From: Colletes latitarsis
Taxonomy: Eukaryota > Arthropoda > Insecta > Hymenoptera > Colletidae
Assembly: GCF_051014445.1 (NCBI RefSeq)
Contig: NW_027488368.1
Location: forward strand, 20,124,001 to 20,188,000
Length of the DNA stretch: 64,000 nucleotides
Direction of reading: 5' to 3'
Part shown: one piece after another, positions 40,604-52,344 of the stretch
Position numbering within the stretch: the stretch's first letter is position 1
How the letters are laid out: the number at the start of each line of letters is the position of its first letter
The notes under the pieces: generated by a model
Databases searched by the model: none
What the model was told of the DNA's origin: nothing
The model's input: only the letters and a program-made list of their open reading frames with translations
Made by a program: the position numbers and the translations under genes

Positions 40604-40611
40604 TATTTAAA
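40604..40611 (+). promoter_or_regulatory. Candidate TATA box of the LTR (TATTTAAA)
   Basis: TATTTAAA lies about 28-30 bases before a TTACAG sequence at 40632-40637 that could serve as initiator. It lies 141 bases before the AATAAA signal, a sensible spacing for the U3/R border. It is the main basis, with AATAAA, for orienting the element on the plus strand. Confidence 0.5.
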
Positions 40612-40689
40612 TCCAGCCTTGTCTTTCCTTGTTACAGAACAACACATCGCGAACTTGGCCAGGAGCAGCCGGCCCTGGTTTCTTCCCCC

Positions 40690-40708
40690 AGACGTCGGAC
40701 CGACGTCT
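40690..40708. other. Perfect 9-bp stem palindrome in the putative R region
   Basis: AGACGTCGGACCGACGTCT: nine bases pair perfectly around a single central A. It is followed by a pyrimidine-rich tract (40714-40738). If transcribed it lies between the predicted start and the poly(A) signal. As RNA the stem would need to open a few central pairs to form a loop; as DNA it is a candidate dyad binding site. Confidence 0.6.
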
Positions 40709-40744
40709 AGGCGGTTTTTTCCCTTCTTTTCTTTTTTGATTAAA

Positions 40745-40750
40745 AATAAA
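40745..40750 (+). terminator. Candidate polyadenylation signal AATAAA
   Basis: AATAAA downstream of the TATA-like box and followed by AT-rich sequence, as expected for the R region of an LTR. It agrees with the plus orientation of the element. Confidence 0.55.
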
Positions 40751-40880
40751 AGATTAATTTCTTGAGCAAATTCAGGTGCATCAATTTATTTCAATAATTC
40801 TTTCCAGTGTCCTTTCCCTCGTAATCCGGATCACGTCAGACTCAAATAACCCCCCTTAGGGCGGTTAAGGCCTTTAAACA

Positions 40881-40885
40881 CTGGT
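40881..40885. other. Target site duplication, right copy (CTGGT)
   Basis: Direct repeat of 38958-38962, after which the interrupted B monomer resumes with ATTTGCCATCATC. Confidence 0.93.
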
Positions 40886-41216
40886 ATTTGCCATCATCTA
40901 GCACATACTTTCGCATTTTTCGCATACTTGAATGACCAGATCGTGGGCTTTTTCAGGTTTGTAACACGTAGTAATGTGGTACCAACTGAAACAGCCAATT
41001 AAGGCTGGTTTCGATCAATAATTTAGAGGATAACACCGGTTAGGTCTGGGTTACGTCTGGTATTTGCAATCATCTGCCTGATACTTTCGCATCTTTCGCA
41101 TACTTGTTGGCCAGATCCTGGGTTTTTTTCTGGTTAGGATCACGTAGTAATGTGGTACCACACTGAAATAGTCAATAAAACCTGGTTTTGATCAATATTT
41201 TAGGGGATAACACCGG

Positions 41217-41237
41217 TTAGGTCTGGGTTAGGTCTGG
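41217..41237 (+). repeat. Best telomere-like 11-mer pair in a B monomer
   Basis: TTAGGTCTGGG (41217-41227) is followed directly by TTAGGTCTGG (41228-41237), so two 11-mers stand in tandem with only the last base of the second changed. Confidence 0.85.
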
Positions 41238-42785
41238 CATATGCAATCATCTGGCTCATACTTTCGCATTTTTCACATACTTGTTGGCCTGATCCTGGGT
41301 TTTTTTCTGGTTAGGATCACGCAGTAAAGTGGTACCACACTGAAACAGTCAACTAAACCTGGTTTTGATCAATATTTTAGGGGATAACGCCGGTTATGTC
41401 TGGGTTAGGTCTTGTATTTGCCATCATCTAGCTCATACTTTCGCATCTTTCGCATACTTGTTGGCCAGATCCTGGGCTTTTTCTGATTTGGATCAGGTAC
41501 TAATGTGGTACCACACTAAAATAGTCAATTAAACGCGGTTCCGAGTAATATATTGGAGGATAACGCCGGTCATACCTGGGTTAGGTCTGGTATTTGCCAT
41601 CACCTAGCTCATACTTTCGCATCTTTCGCATACTTGTTGGCCTGATCCTGGGCTTTTTCTTGATTGTGTCACGTAGTAATGTGGTACCACACTGAAACAG
41701 TCAAGGGTGGTTTCGATCAATATTTTAGAGGATAACAGTGGTTAGGTCTGGGTTACGTCTGGTATTTCCAATCATCTGCCTGATACTTTCGCATTTTTCG
41801 CATACTTGTTGGCCTCATCCTGGGCTTATTCAGACTTGGGTCACGTAGTAATGTGGTACCACACTGAAACAGTCAATCAAACCTGGTTGCGGTTAATATT
41901 TTGCGGGATAACGCCGGTCATGTCTGGGTTAGGTCCGGTATTTGCAATCATCTAGCTCATACTTTCGCTTTTTTCGCATAGTTGAATGGCTAGAACCTGG
42001 GTTTTTTTCTGGTTAGGATCACGTATTAATGTGGTGCCACACTGAAATGGTCAATTCAACCTGAATTCGATCAATATTTTAGAGGATAACACCGGTTAGG
42101 TCTGGGTTACGTCTGGTATTTGCCACCACCTAGCTCATACTTTCGCAATTTTGCATAGTTGAATGGCCAGATCCTGGCCTTTTTCTGGTTAGGATCACGT
42201 ATTAATGTGGTGCCACACTGAAATGGTCAATTCAACCTGAATTCGATCAATATTTTAGGAGATAACACCGGTTAGGTCTGGGTTAGTTCTGGTATTTGCA
42301 ATTATCTAGCTCATACTTTCGCTTTTTTCGCATAACTGAATGGCCAGATCCTGGGTTTTTTTCTGGTTAGGATCTCTTATTAATGTGGTGCCACACTGAA
42401 ATGGTCAATTCAACCTGAATTCGATCAATATTTTACAAGATACCGCCGGTTATGTCTGTGTTAGGTCTGGTATTTGCCATCATCTAGCTTATACTTTCGC
42501 ATCTTTCGCATACTTGTTGGCCAGATCTTGGGTCTCTTTCTGGATAGCATCCCGTGTTAATGTGGTGCCACACTGAAACAGCCAATTAAACCTGGTTCCG
42601 ATTAATATTTTAGAGGATAATGCCGGTTATGTCTGGGTCAGTTCTGGTATTTGCAAACATCTGCCTCATACTTTCGCATCTTTCTCATACTCGTTGGCCA
42701 GATCCTGGGTCTTTTTCTGGATAGTATCACGCAGTAAAGTTGTACCACACTGAAACAGTCAATTAAACCTGGCTTCGATCAATAT

Positions 42786-43640
42786 TTTAGAGGACAACGC
42801 AAGTTAGGTCTGGGTTAGGCCTAGGATTTGCCCTCGTCAGGCTCATACTTTCGCATATTTCTCATACTTCATGGCTAGGTCCTGGGCTATTTCTGGATTG
42901 GATCACGTAGTAATGTGGTACCACACTGAAACAGTCGATTAAGCCTGCTTTCCATCAATATTTAAGAGGATAACGCAAGTTAGGTCTGGGATAGGCCTGG
43001 GATTTGCCCTCATCAGACTCATACTTTCGCACACTTCACATACTCGTTGAACAGATCCTGGGTTATTTTCTGGTTTGGATCACATAGTAATGTGGTATCA
43101 CACTGAAACAGTCGATTAAACCAGGTCTTGATAAATATTTTAGAGGATAACGTATGTTAGGTCTGGGTTAGGTCTAGGATTTGCCCTCGTCAGGCTCATA
43201 CTTTCGCATATTTCTCATACTTCATGGCTATGTCCTGGGCTATTTCTGGATTGGATCACGTAGTAATGTGGTACCACACTGAAACGGTCAATTAAACCTG
43301 GTTTCGATCAATATTTTAGAGAATAATTCATGTTAGGTCTAGGTTAGGTCTGGGATTTGCTCTCATCAGGCTCATTCTTTCGCATATTTCTCATACTTGA
43401 AGGCTAGATCCTGTGCTTTTTCTGGATTGCATCACGTAGTAGTGTGGTACCACACTGAAACAGTCCATTAAACCTGGTTTCGATCAATATTTTAGAGGAC
43501 AACGCAAGTTTGGTCTGGGATAGGCCTGGAATTTTCACTCATCAGGCTCATACTTTCGCGTTTTTCGCATATTTGTTGTCCAGATCCTGGGTTTTTTCTG
43601 GTTTGGATCACGTAGTAATGTGGTACCACAACGAAACAGT
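42786..43640. repeat. Subfamily A satellite segment in the mosaic zone
   Basis: About five A-type monomers (CCCTCATCAG or CCCTCGTCAG, ATAATTCATG, CATGGCTATGTCC). It includes a TTAGGTCTGGG/TTAGGTCTAGG pair at 43157-43178. No other feature is seen. Confidence 0.85.
43157..43178 (+). repeat. Telomere-like 11-mer pair in an A monomer
   Basis: TTAGGTCTGGG followed by TTAGGTCTAGG, 22 bases in exact 11-bp register with one difference between the units. The same pair recurs at 44211-44232. Confidence 0.85.
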
Positions 43641-43975
43641 CAGTTAAACCTGGTTTTGATCAATATTTTAGGGGATAACGCCGGTTATGTCTGGGTTAGG
43701 TCTTGTATTTGCATCATCTAGCTCATACTTTCGCATCTTTCGCATACTTGTTGGCCAGATCCTGGGCTTTTTCTGATTTGGATCAGGTACTAATGTGGTA
43801 CCACACTAAAATTGTCAATTAAACGCGGTTCCGAGTAATATATTGGAGGATAACGCCGGTCATACCTGGGTTAGGTCTGGTATTTGCCATCACCTAGCTC
43901 ATACTTTCGCATCTTTCGCATACTTGTTGGCCTGATCCTGGGCTTTATCTGACTTGGGTCACGTAGTAATGGATT
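43641..43975. repeat. Subfamily B patch inside A (two monomers)
   Basis: Carries GGGGATAACGCCGG, the AATATATTGGAGG variant and CGGTCATACCTGGG. It matches the segment right of the LTR at about 41360-41650 nearly base for base, with one base lost (GCATCATC for GCCATCATC near 43713). It is embedded in A monomers on both sides, so it was copied or exchanged from the B block. Confidence 0.85.
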
Positions 43976-46530
43976 ACAACACTGAAACGGTCAATTAAAT
44001 CTGGTTTCGATCAATATTTTAGTGGATAACGCAAGTTAGGTCTGGGATAGGTCTGGGCTTTGCCCTGATCAGGCTCATACTTTCGCGTTTTTCACATACT
44101 TGTTGAACAGATCCTGGGTTTTTTCTGGTTTGGATCACGTAGTAATGTGGTACCACACTGAAACATTCAACAAACCTGGTCTTGATAAATATTTTAGAGG
44201 ATAATGTATGTTAGGTCTGGGTTAGGTCTAGGATTTGCCCTCATCAGGGTCATACTTTCGCATATTTCTCATACTTCATGGCTAGATCCTGAGCTATTTC
44301 TGGATTGTATCACGTAGTAATGTGGTACCACGCTGAAACAGTCGATTAAACCAGGTTTCGATCAATATTTTCGAGGATAACGCATGTTAGGTCTAGGTTA
44401 GGCCTGGGATTTGCTCTCATCAGGCTCATTCTTTCGCATATTTCTCATACTTGATGGCTAGATCCTGGTCTTTTTCTGGATTGCATCACGAAGTAATGTG
44501 GTACCGCACGGAAACAGTCCATTAACCCTGGTTTCGATCACTAGTTTAGAGGATAACGCATGTTAGGTCTGGGTTAGGTCTAGGATTTGCGCTGATCAGG
44601 CTCATACTTTCGCATTCTTCACATACTTGTTGAACAGATCCTGGGTTTTTTCTGGTTTGGATCACGTAGTAGTGTGGTACCACACCGAAACAGTCAATTA
44701 AACCTGGTTTCGATCAATATTTTAGAGGATAATGCAAGTTATGTCTGGTATAGGTCTGGGATTTGCCCTCATCAGGCTCATTCTTTCGCATATTTCTCAT
44801 ACTTCATGGCTAGATCCTGGGCTATTTCTGGATTGTATCACGTAGTAATGTGGTACCACGCTGAAACAGTCAATTAAACCTGGTTTCGATCAATATTTTA
44901 GAGGATAACGCAAGTTAGGTCTGAGATATGTCTGGGATTCGCCCTCATAAGGCTCATACTGGTTTCGATCAATATTTTAGAGGACAACGCAAGTTAGGTC
45001 TGGGATAGGTCTGGGATTTGCCCTCATCAGGGTCATACTTTCGCATATTTCTCATACTTCATGGCTAGATCCTGGGCTATTTCTGGATTGGATCACGTAG
45101 TAACGTCTTACCACACTGAAACAGTCAATTAAACCTGGTTTCGATCAATATTTTATAGGATAACGGAAGTTAGGTCTGGGACAGGTCTGGGATATGCCCT
45201 CATCAGGCTCATACTTTCGCGTTTTTCACATACTTGTTGAACAGATCCTGGGTTTTTTCTGGTTTGGATCACGTAGTAGTGTGGTACCACACTGAAACAG
45301 TCCATTAAACCTGGTTTCGATCAATATTTTAGAGGATATCGCATGTTAGGTCTGGGTTAGGTCTCGGATTTGCCCTCATCAGGCTCATACTTTCGCGTTT
45401 TTCACATACTTGTTGAACAGATCCTGGGTTTTTTCTGGTTTGCATCTTGAAGTAATGTGGTACCACACGGAAACAGTCCATTAAACCTGGTTTCGATCAA
45501 GATTTTAGAGGACAACGCAAGTTAGGTCTGGGATAGGTCTGGGATTTGCCCTCATCAGGATCATACTTTCGCATTTTTCACATACTTGTTGAACAGATCC
45601 TGGGCTTTTTCTGGATTGGATCACGTAGTAATGTGGTACCACACCGAAGCAGTCAATTAAACCTGGTTTCGATCAATATTTGAGAGGACAACGCATGTTA
45701 GGTATAAGTTAGGCCAGGGATTTGCCCTCATCAGGGTCATACTTTCGTAGTTTTAACATACATGTTGACCTGATCGAGGGGTTTTTCTGGTTTGGTTCAC
45801 GTAGTAATGTGGTACCACACTGAAACATTCAACAAACCTGGTCTTGATAAATATTTTAGAGGATAATGTATGTGAGGTCTGGGTTAGGTCTAGGATTTGC
45901 TCTCATCAGGCTCATTCTTTCGCATATTTCTCATACATGATGGCTAGATCCAGGGCTTTTTCTGGATTGTATCACGTAGTAATGAAGTACGACACTGAAA
46001 CAGTCAATTAAACCTGGTTTCCATCAATATTTGAGAGGACAACGCATGTTAGGTATAAGTTAGGCCAGGGATTTGCCCTCATCAGGGTCATACTTTCGTA
46101 GTTTTAACATACATGTTGACCTGATCGAGGGGTTTTTCTGGTTTGGTTCACGTAGTAATGTGGTACCACACTGAAACATTCAACAAACCTGGTCTTGATA
46201 AATATTTTAGAGGATAATGTATGTGAGGTCTGGGTTAGGTCTAGGATTTGCCCTCATCAGGCTCATACTTTCGCATATTTCTCATACTTCATGGCTAGAT
46301 CCTGGGCTTTTTCTGGATTGCATCACGTAGTAATGAAGTACGACACTGAAACTGTCAATTAAACCTGGTTTCCATCAATATTTTAGAGGACAACGCAAGT
46401 TAGGTCTGGGATAGGTCTGGGATAGGTCTGGGATTCGCCCTCATCAGGCTCATACTTTCGCGTTTTTCGCATGTTTGTTGTCCAGATCCTGTGTTTTTTC
46501 TGGTTTGGATGACGTAGTAATGTGGTACCC
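43976..46530. repeat. Subfamily A satellite segment with irregular monomers
   Basis: About 14 monomers of A type. A truncated monomer has its junction at 44960/44961, where CTCATACT runs directly into GGTTTCGATC, removing close to half a monomer. A two-monomer unit (TTAGGTATAAGTTAGG, then ATAATGTATGTGAGG) is duplicated at about 45695 and 46047, a shift of 352 bp. Monomers lacking the KpnI core read GAAGTACGACAC here. Confidence 0.9.
46401..46433 (+). repeat. Three exact tandem telomere-like 11-mers
   Basis: TAGGTCTGGGA three times in a row without a mismatch (46401-46411, 46412-46422, 46423-46433). Ordinary monomers carry two units at this point, so the monomer is 11 bp longer than normal. 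This shows that the 11-mer behaves as a unit of expansion. Confidence 0.9.
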
Positions 46531-47575
46531 CAACGAAACAGTCAGTTAAACCTGGTTTTGATCAATATTTTAGGGGATAACGCCGGTTATGTCTGGGTTA
46601 GGTCTTGTATTTGCCATCATCTAGCTCATACTTTCGCATCTTTCGCATACTTGTTGGCCAGATCCTGGGCTTTTTCTGATTTGGATCAGGTACTAATGTG
46701 GTACCACACTAAAATTGTCAATTAGACGCGGTTCCGGGTAATATATTGGAGGATAACGCCGGTCATAACTGGGTTAGGTCTGGTATTTGCCATCACCTAG
46801 CTCATACTTTCGCATCTTTCGCATACTTGTTGGCCTGATCCTGGGCTTTTTCTTAATTGTGTCACGTAGTAATGTGGTACCACACTGAAACAGTCAAGGG
46901 TGGTTTCGATCAATATTTTAGAGGATAACAGTGGTTAGGTCTGGGTTACGTCTGGTATTTCCAATCATCTGCCTGATACTTTCGCATTTTTCGCATACTT
47001 GTTGGCCTTATCCTGGGCTTATTCTGACTTGGGTCACGTAGTAATGTGGTACCACACTGAAACAGTCAATCAAACCTGGTTGCGGTTAATATTTTGCAGG
47101 ATAACGCTGGTCATGTCTGGGTTAGGTCCGGTATTTGCAATCATCTAGCTCATACTTTCGCTTTTTTCGCATAGTTGAATGGCCAGAACCTGGGTTTTTT
47201 TCTGGTTAGGATCACGTATTAATGTGGTGCCACACTGAAATGGTCAATTCAACCTGAAATCGATCAATATTTTAGAGGATAACACCGGTTAGGTCTGGGT
47301 TACGTCTGGTATTTGCCACCATCTAGCTCATACTTTCGCAATTTTGCATAGTTGAATGGCCAGATCCTGGCCTTTTTCTGGTTTGGATCACGTAGTAATG
47401 TGGGACCACACTGAAACATTCAACTAAACCTGGTTGCGATTAATATTTTAGAGGATAAGGCTGGTTAGGTCTGGGTTACGTCTGGTATTTCCAATCATCT
47501 GCCTGATACTTTCGCATTTTTCGCATACTTGTTGGCCACATCCTGGGCTTTATCTGACTTGGGTCACGTAGTAAT
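46531..47575. repeat. Subfamily B patch inside A (about six monomers)
   Basis: Matches 41360-42190 in order: GGGGATAACGCCGG, the AATATATTGGAGG monomer, the 4-bp-shorter AGTCAAGGGTGG monomer (46892 against 41699), the TTTTGCGGG/TTTTGCAGG monomer, and a CAACCTGAAATCG monomer. The last part (47380-47575) departs from that source and returns to A through GAAGTACAACAC, the left-domain form of the core-less variant. Confidence 0.88.
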
Positions 47576-47760
47576 GAAGTACAACACTGAAACGGTCAAT
47601 TAAACCTGGTTTCGATCAATATTTTAGTGGATAACGCAAGTTAGGTCTGGGATAGGTCTGGGATTTGCCCTCATCAGGCTCATACTTTCGCAGTTTTAAC
47701 ATGCATGTTGACCTGATCGAGGGTTTTTTCTGCTTTGGATCACGTAGTAAAGTGGTACCA

Positions 47761-50700
47761 CGCTGAAACAGTCAATTAAACCTGGTTTCGATCAATATTT
47801 TAGAGGATAACGCATATTAGGTCTGGGTTAGGTCTAGGATTTGCTCTCATCAGGCTCATACTTTCGCATTCTTCACATACTTGTTGAACAGATCCTGGGT
47901 TTTTTCTGGTTTGGTTCACGTAGTAATGTGGTACCACACTGAAACATTCGACAAACCTGATCTTGATAAATATTTTAGAGGACAACGCAAGTTAGGTCTG
48001 GGATAGGTCTGGGATTTGCCCTCATCAGGATCATACTTTCGCATTTTTCACATACTTGTTGAACAGATCCTGGGTTTTTTCTGGTATGGATCACGTAGTA
48101 ATGTGGTACCACACTGAAACATTCAATTAAACCTGGTCTTCATAAATATTTTTGAGGCTAAAGCATGTTATGTCTGGGTTAGGTCTAGGATTTGCCCTCA
48201 TCAGACTCATACTTTCGCATATTTCTCATACTTCATGGATAGATCGTGGGCTATTTCTAGATTGGGTCAGGTAGTAATGTGGTACCACACCGAAACAGTC
48301 AATAAAATCTGGTTTCGATCAATATTTTAGAGGATAACGCAAGTTATGTCTGGTATAGGCCTGGGATTTGCCCTCATCAGGGTCATACTTTCGCAGTTTT
48401 AACATACATGTTGACCTGGTCGAGGGTTTTTTCTGGTATATATCACGTAGTAATGTGGTACCACACTGAAACATTCCATTAAACCTGGTCTTGATAAATA
48501 TTTTTGAGGCTAACGCATGTTAGGTCTGGGTTAGGTGAAGGATTTGCCCTCATCAGGCTCATACTTTCGCATATTTCTCATACTTCATGGTTAGATCGTG
48601 GTCTATTTCTGGTTTGCATCACGTAGTAATGTGGTACCACACTGAAACAGTCAATTAAACTTGGTTTCGATCAATATTTTAGAGGATAACGCAAGTTATG
48701 TCTGGTATAGGTCTGGGATTTGCTCTCATCAGGCTCATACTTTCGCATATTTCTCATACTTGATGGCTAGATCCAGGGCTTTTTCTGGATTGCATCACGT
48801 AGTAATGAAGTACGACACTGAAACAGTCCATTCAACCTGGTTTCGATCAATATTTTAGAGGATAACGCAAGTTAGGTCTAGGTTAGCCCTGAGATTTTCA
48901 CTGATCAGACTCATAGCTTCGCATTCTTCACATACTTGTTGAACGGATCCTGGGTTTTCTCTGGTTTGGTTCACGTAGTAATGTGGTACCACACTGAAAC
49001 AATCAATTAAACCTGGTCTGGATAAATATTTTAGAGGATATCGTATGTTAGGTCTAGGTTAGGTCTGGGATTTGCCCTCATCAGGCTCGTACTTTCGCGT
49101 TTTTCACATACCTGTAGAACAGATCCTGGGTTTTTTCTGGATTGGATCACGTAGTAATGTGGTACCACACTGAAGCGGTCAATTAAACCTGGTTTCGATC
49201 AATATTTTAGAGGATAACGCAAGTTAGGTCTGGGATAGGTCTGGGATTTGCCCTCATCAGGCTCATTCTTTCGCATATTTCTCATACTTGATGGCTAGAT
49301 CCGGGGCTTTTTCTGGATTGCATCACGTAGTAATGAAGTGCGACACTGAAACAGTCAATTAAACCTGGTTTCCATCAATATTTTAGAGGATAACGCAAGT
49401 TATGTCTGGTATAGGCCTGGGATTTGCCCTCATCAGGGTCATACTTTCGCAGTTTTAACACACATGTTGACCTGATCGAGGGTTTTTTCTGCTTTGGACC
49501 ACGTAGTAAAGTGGTACCACACTGAAACAGTCCATTAAACCTGGTTTCGATCAATGTTTTAGAGGATAAGGCATGTTAGGTCTGGGTCTGGCCTGGGATT
49601 TTCACTCATCAGACTCATACTTTCGCATACTTCACATACTTGTTGAACGGATCCTGGGTTTTTTCCGGTTTGGTTCACGTAGTAATGTGGTACCACACTG
49701 AAACATTCAATAAAACCTGGTCATGATAAATATTTTAGAGGATAACGTATGTTAGGTCTGGGTTACGTCTAGGATTTGCCCTCATCAGGCTCATACTTTC
49801 GCATATTTCTCATACTTCATGGCTAGATCCTGGGCTATTTCTGGATTGTATCACGTAGTAATGTGGTACCACGCTGAAACAGTCAATTAAACCTGGTTTC
49901 GATCAATATTTTAGAGGATAACGCAAGTTAGGTCTGGGATAGGTCTGGGATTTGCCCTCATCAGACTCATACTTTCGCACACTTCACATACTCGTTGAAC
50001 AGATCCTGGGTTATTTTCTGGTTTGGATCACGTAGTAATGTGGTACCACACTGAAACATTCAATTAAACCTGGTCTGGATAAATATTTTAGACGATATCA
50101 CATGCTAGGTCTAGGTTAGGTCTGGAATTTGCCCTCATCAGGCTCGTACTTTCGCGTTTTTCACATACCTGTAGAACAGATCCTGGGTTTTTTCAGGATT
50201 GGATCACGCACTAATGTGGTACCACACCGAAACATTCAATTTAACCTGGTCTGGATAAATATTTTGGAGGATATCGCATGTTAGGTCTAGGTTGGGCCTG
50301 GGATTTGCCCTAATCAGGGTCATACTTTCGCATATTTCTCACACTTCATGGCTAGATCCTGGGCTATTTCTGGAGTGTATCACGTAGTAATGTGGTACCA
50401 CGCTGAAACAGTCAATTAAACCTGGTTTCGATCAATATTTTAGAGGATAACGCATATTAGGTCAGGGTTAGGTCTAGGATTTGCTCTCATCAGGCTCATA
50501 CTTTCGCATTCTTCACATACTTGTTGAACAGATCCTGGGTTTTTTCTGGTTTGGTTCACGTAGTAATGTGGTACCACACTGAAACATTCAACAAACCTGA
50601 TCTTGATAAATATTTTAGAGGACAACGCAAGTTAGGTCTGGGATAGGTCTGGGATTTGCCCTCATCAGGATCATACTTTCGCATTTTTCACATACTTGTT

Positions 50701-52344
50701 GAACAGATCCCGGGTTTTTTCTGGTATGGATCACGTAGTAATGTGGTACCACACTGAAACATTCAATTAAACCTGGTCTTCATAAATATTTTTGAGGCTA
50801 AAGCATGTTAGGTCTGGGTTAGGTCTAGGATTTGCCCTCATCAGACTCATACTTTCGCATATTTCTCATACTTCATGGATAGATCGTGGGCTATTTCTAG
50901 ATTGGGTCAGGTAGTAATGTGGTACCACACCGAAACAGTCAATAAAATCTGGTTTCGATCAATATTTTAGAGGATAACGCAAGTTATGTCTGGTATAGGC
51001 CTGGGATTTGCCCTCATCAGGGTCATACTTTCGCAGTTTTAACATACATGTTGACCTGGTCGAGGGTTTTTTCTGGTATATATCACGTAGTAATGTGGTA
51101 CCACACTGAAACATTCCATTAAACCTGGTCTTGATAAATATTTTTGAGGCTAACGCATGTTAGGTCTGGGTTAGGTGAAGGATTTGCCCTCATCAGGCTC
51201 ATACTTTCGCATATTTCTCATACTTCATGGTTAGATCGTGGTCTATTTCTGGTTTGCATCACGTAGTAATGTGGTACCACACTGAAACAGTCAATTAAAC
51301 TTGGTTTCGATCAATATTTTAGAGGATAACGCAAGTTAGGTCTAGGTTAGCCCTGAGATTTTCACTGATCAGACTCATAGCTTCGCATTCTTCACATACT
51401 TGTTGAACGGATCCTGGGTTTTCTCTGGTTTGGTTCACGTAGTAATGTGGTACCACACTGAAACAATCAATTAAACCTGGTCTGGATAAATATTTTAGAG
51501 GATATCGCATGTTAGGTCTAGGTTAGGTCTGGGATTTGCCCTCATCAGGCTCATTCTTTCGCATATTTCTCATACTTGATGGCTAGATCCGGGGCTTTTT
51601 CTGGATTGCATCACGTAGTAATGAAGTGCGACACTGAAACAGTCAATTAAACCTGGTTTCCATCAATATTTTAGAGGATAACGCAAGTTATGTCTGGTAT
51701 AGGCCTGGGATTTGCCCTCATCAGGGTCATACTTTCGCAGTTTTAACACACATGTTGACCTGATCGAGGGTTTTTTCTGCTTTGGACCACGTAGTAAAGT
51801 GGTACCACACTGAAACAGTCCATTAAACCTGGTTTCGATCAATGTTTTAGAGGATAAGGCATGTTAGGTCTGGGTCTGGCCTGGGATTTTCACTCATCAG
51901 ACTCATACTTTCGCATACTTCACATACTTGTTGAACGGATCCTGGGTTTTTTCCGGTTTGGTTCACGTAGTAATGTGGTACCACACTGAAACATTCAATA
52001 AAACCTGGTCATGATAAATATTTTAGAGGATAACGTATGTTAGGTCTGGGTTACGTCTAGGATTTGCCCTCATCAGGCTCATACTTTCGCATATTTCTCA
52101 TACTTCATGGCTAGATCCTGGGCTATTTCTGGATTGTATCACGTAGTAATGTGGTACCACGCTGAAACAGTCAATTAAACCTGGTTTCGATCAATATTTT
52201 AGAGGATAACGCAAGTTAGGTCTGGGATAGGTCTGGGATTTGCCCTCATCAGACTCATACTTTCGCACACTTCACATACTCGTTGAACAGATCCTGGGTT
52301 ATTTTCTGGTTTGGATCACGTAGTAATGTGGTACCACACTGAAA
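47761..52344. repeat. Overlapping higher-order duplications in the right A domain
   Basis: 47761-48695 recurs at about 50401-51335 (shift 2640 bp, 15 monomers), and 49235-50055 recurs at about 51524-52344 (shift 2289 bp, 13 monomers; marker GAAGTGCGACAC at 49334 and 51623). The second copy therefore retains both flanks but lacks two monomers between them. Breakpoints are by eye. Confidence 0.8.

Larger units (their letters stand above)
38963..40880 (+). mobile_element. Solo LTR of an LTR retrotransposon (1918 bp)
   Basis: An insertion in a B monomer that begins TGTTTAAA and ends TTTAAACA, giving canonical TG...CA ends and a perfect 8-bp terminal inverted repeat, flanked by a 5-bp direct repeat CTGGT. 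The interior has no gag, protease, reverse transcriptase, RNase H or integrase coding sequence, and only one LTR is present. It is therefore a solo LTR, the usual product of recombination between the two LTRs of a full element. The plus orientation is inferred from a TATTTAAA box at 40604 and an AATAAA signal at 40745, which would give a U3 of about 1.67 kb, an R of roughly 130 bp and a U5 of roughly 100 bp. A 5-bp duplication fits Copia, BEL/Pao and many Gypsy elements; I cannot assign the superfamily. The length is large for an LTR, and repeats inside U3 explain part of it. Open frames inside (39163-39438, 39748-40119, 40194-40400, 40318-40599, 40420-40647) have no recognisable domain. In 39174-39540 I see nothing specific. 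Confidence 0.9.
40881..42785. repeat. Subfamily B satellite, right of the LTR
   Basis: About 11 B-type monomers (CCGG before TTAGG or TTATG, ATTTGC and CATACTTTCGC tags) resume in the same orientation and in register after the LTR. Several private variants occur here: an AATATATTGGAGG monomer near 41550, a shortened AGTCAAGGGTGG monomer at 41699 that has lost 4 bp, and monomers with CAACCTGAATTCG near 42060, 42240 and 42415. The same variants reappear at 43.65-43.95 kb and 46.54-47.38 kb. The change to subfamily A lies near 42770-42800. Confidence 0.92.

Noticed and set aside
40194..40647. Overlapping open frames of 68-93 codons on both strands near the LTR promoter region
   Set aside because: They overlap each other on opposite strands, span the TATA-like box, and have no domain. 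They are chance frames in GC-richer sequence.
38963..40880. A DNA transposon in place of a solo LTR
   Set aside because: Inverted ends of 8 bp and a 5-bp duplication could fit some DNA transposons, but TG...CA ends, the TATA to AATAAA spacing, the size and the U3-like repeats favour an LTR, and no transposase is present.
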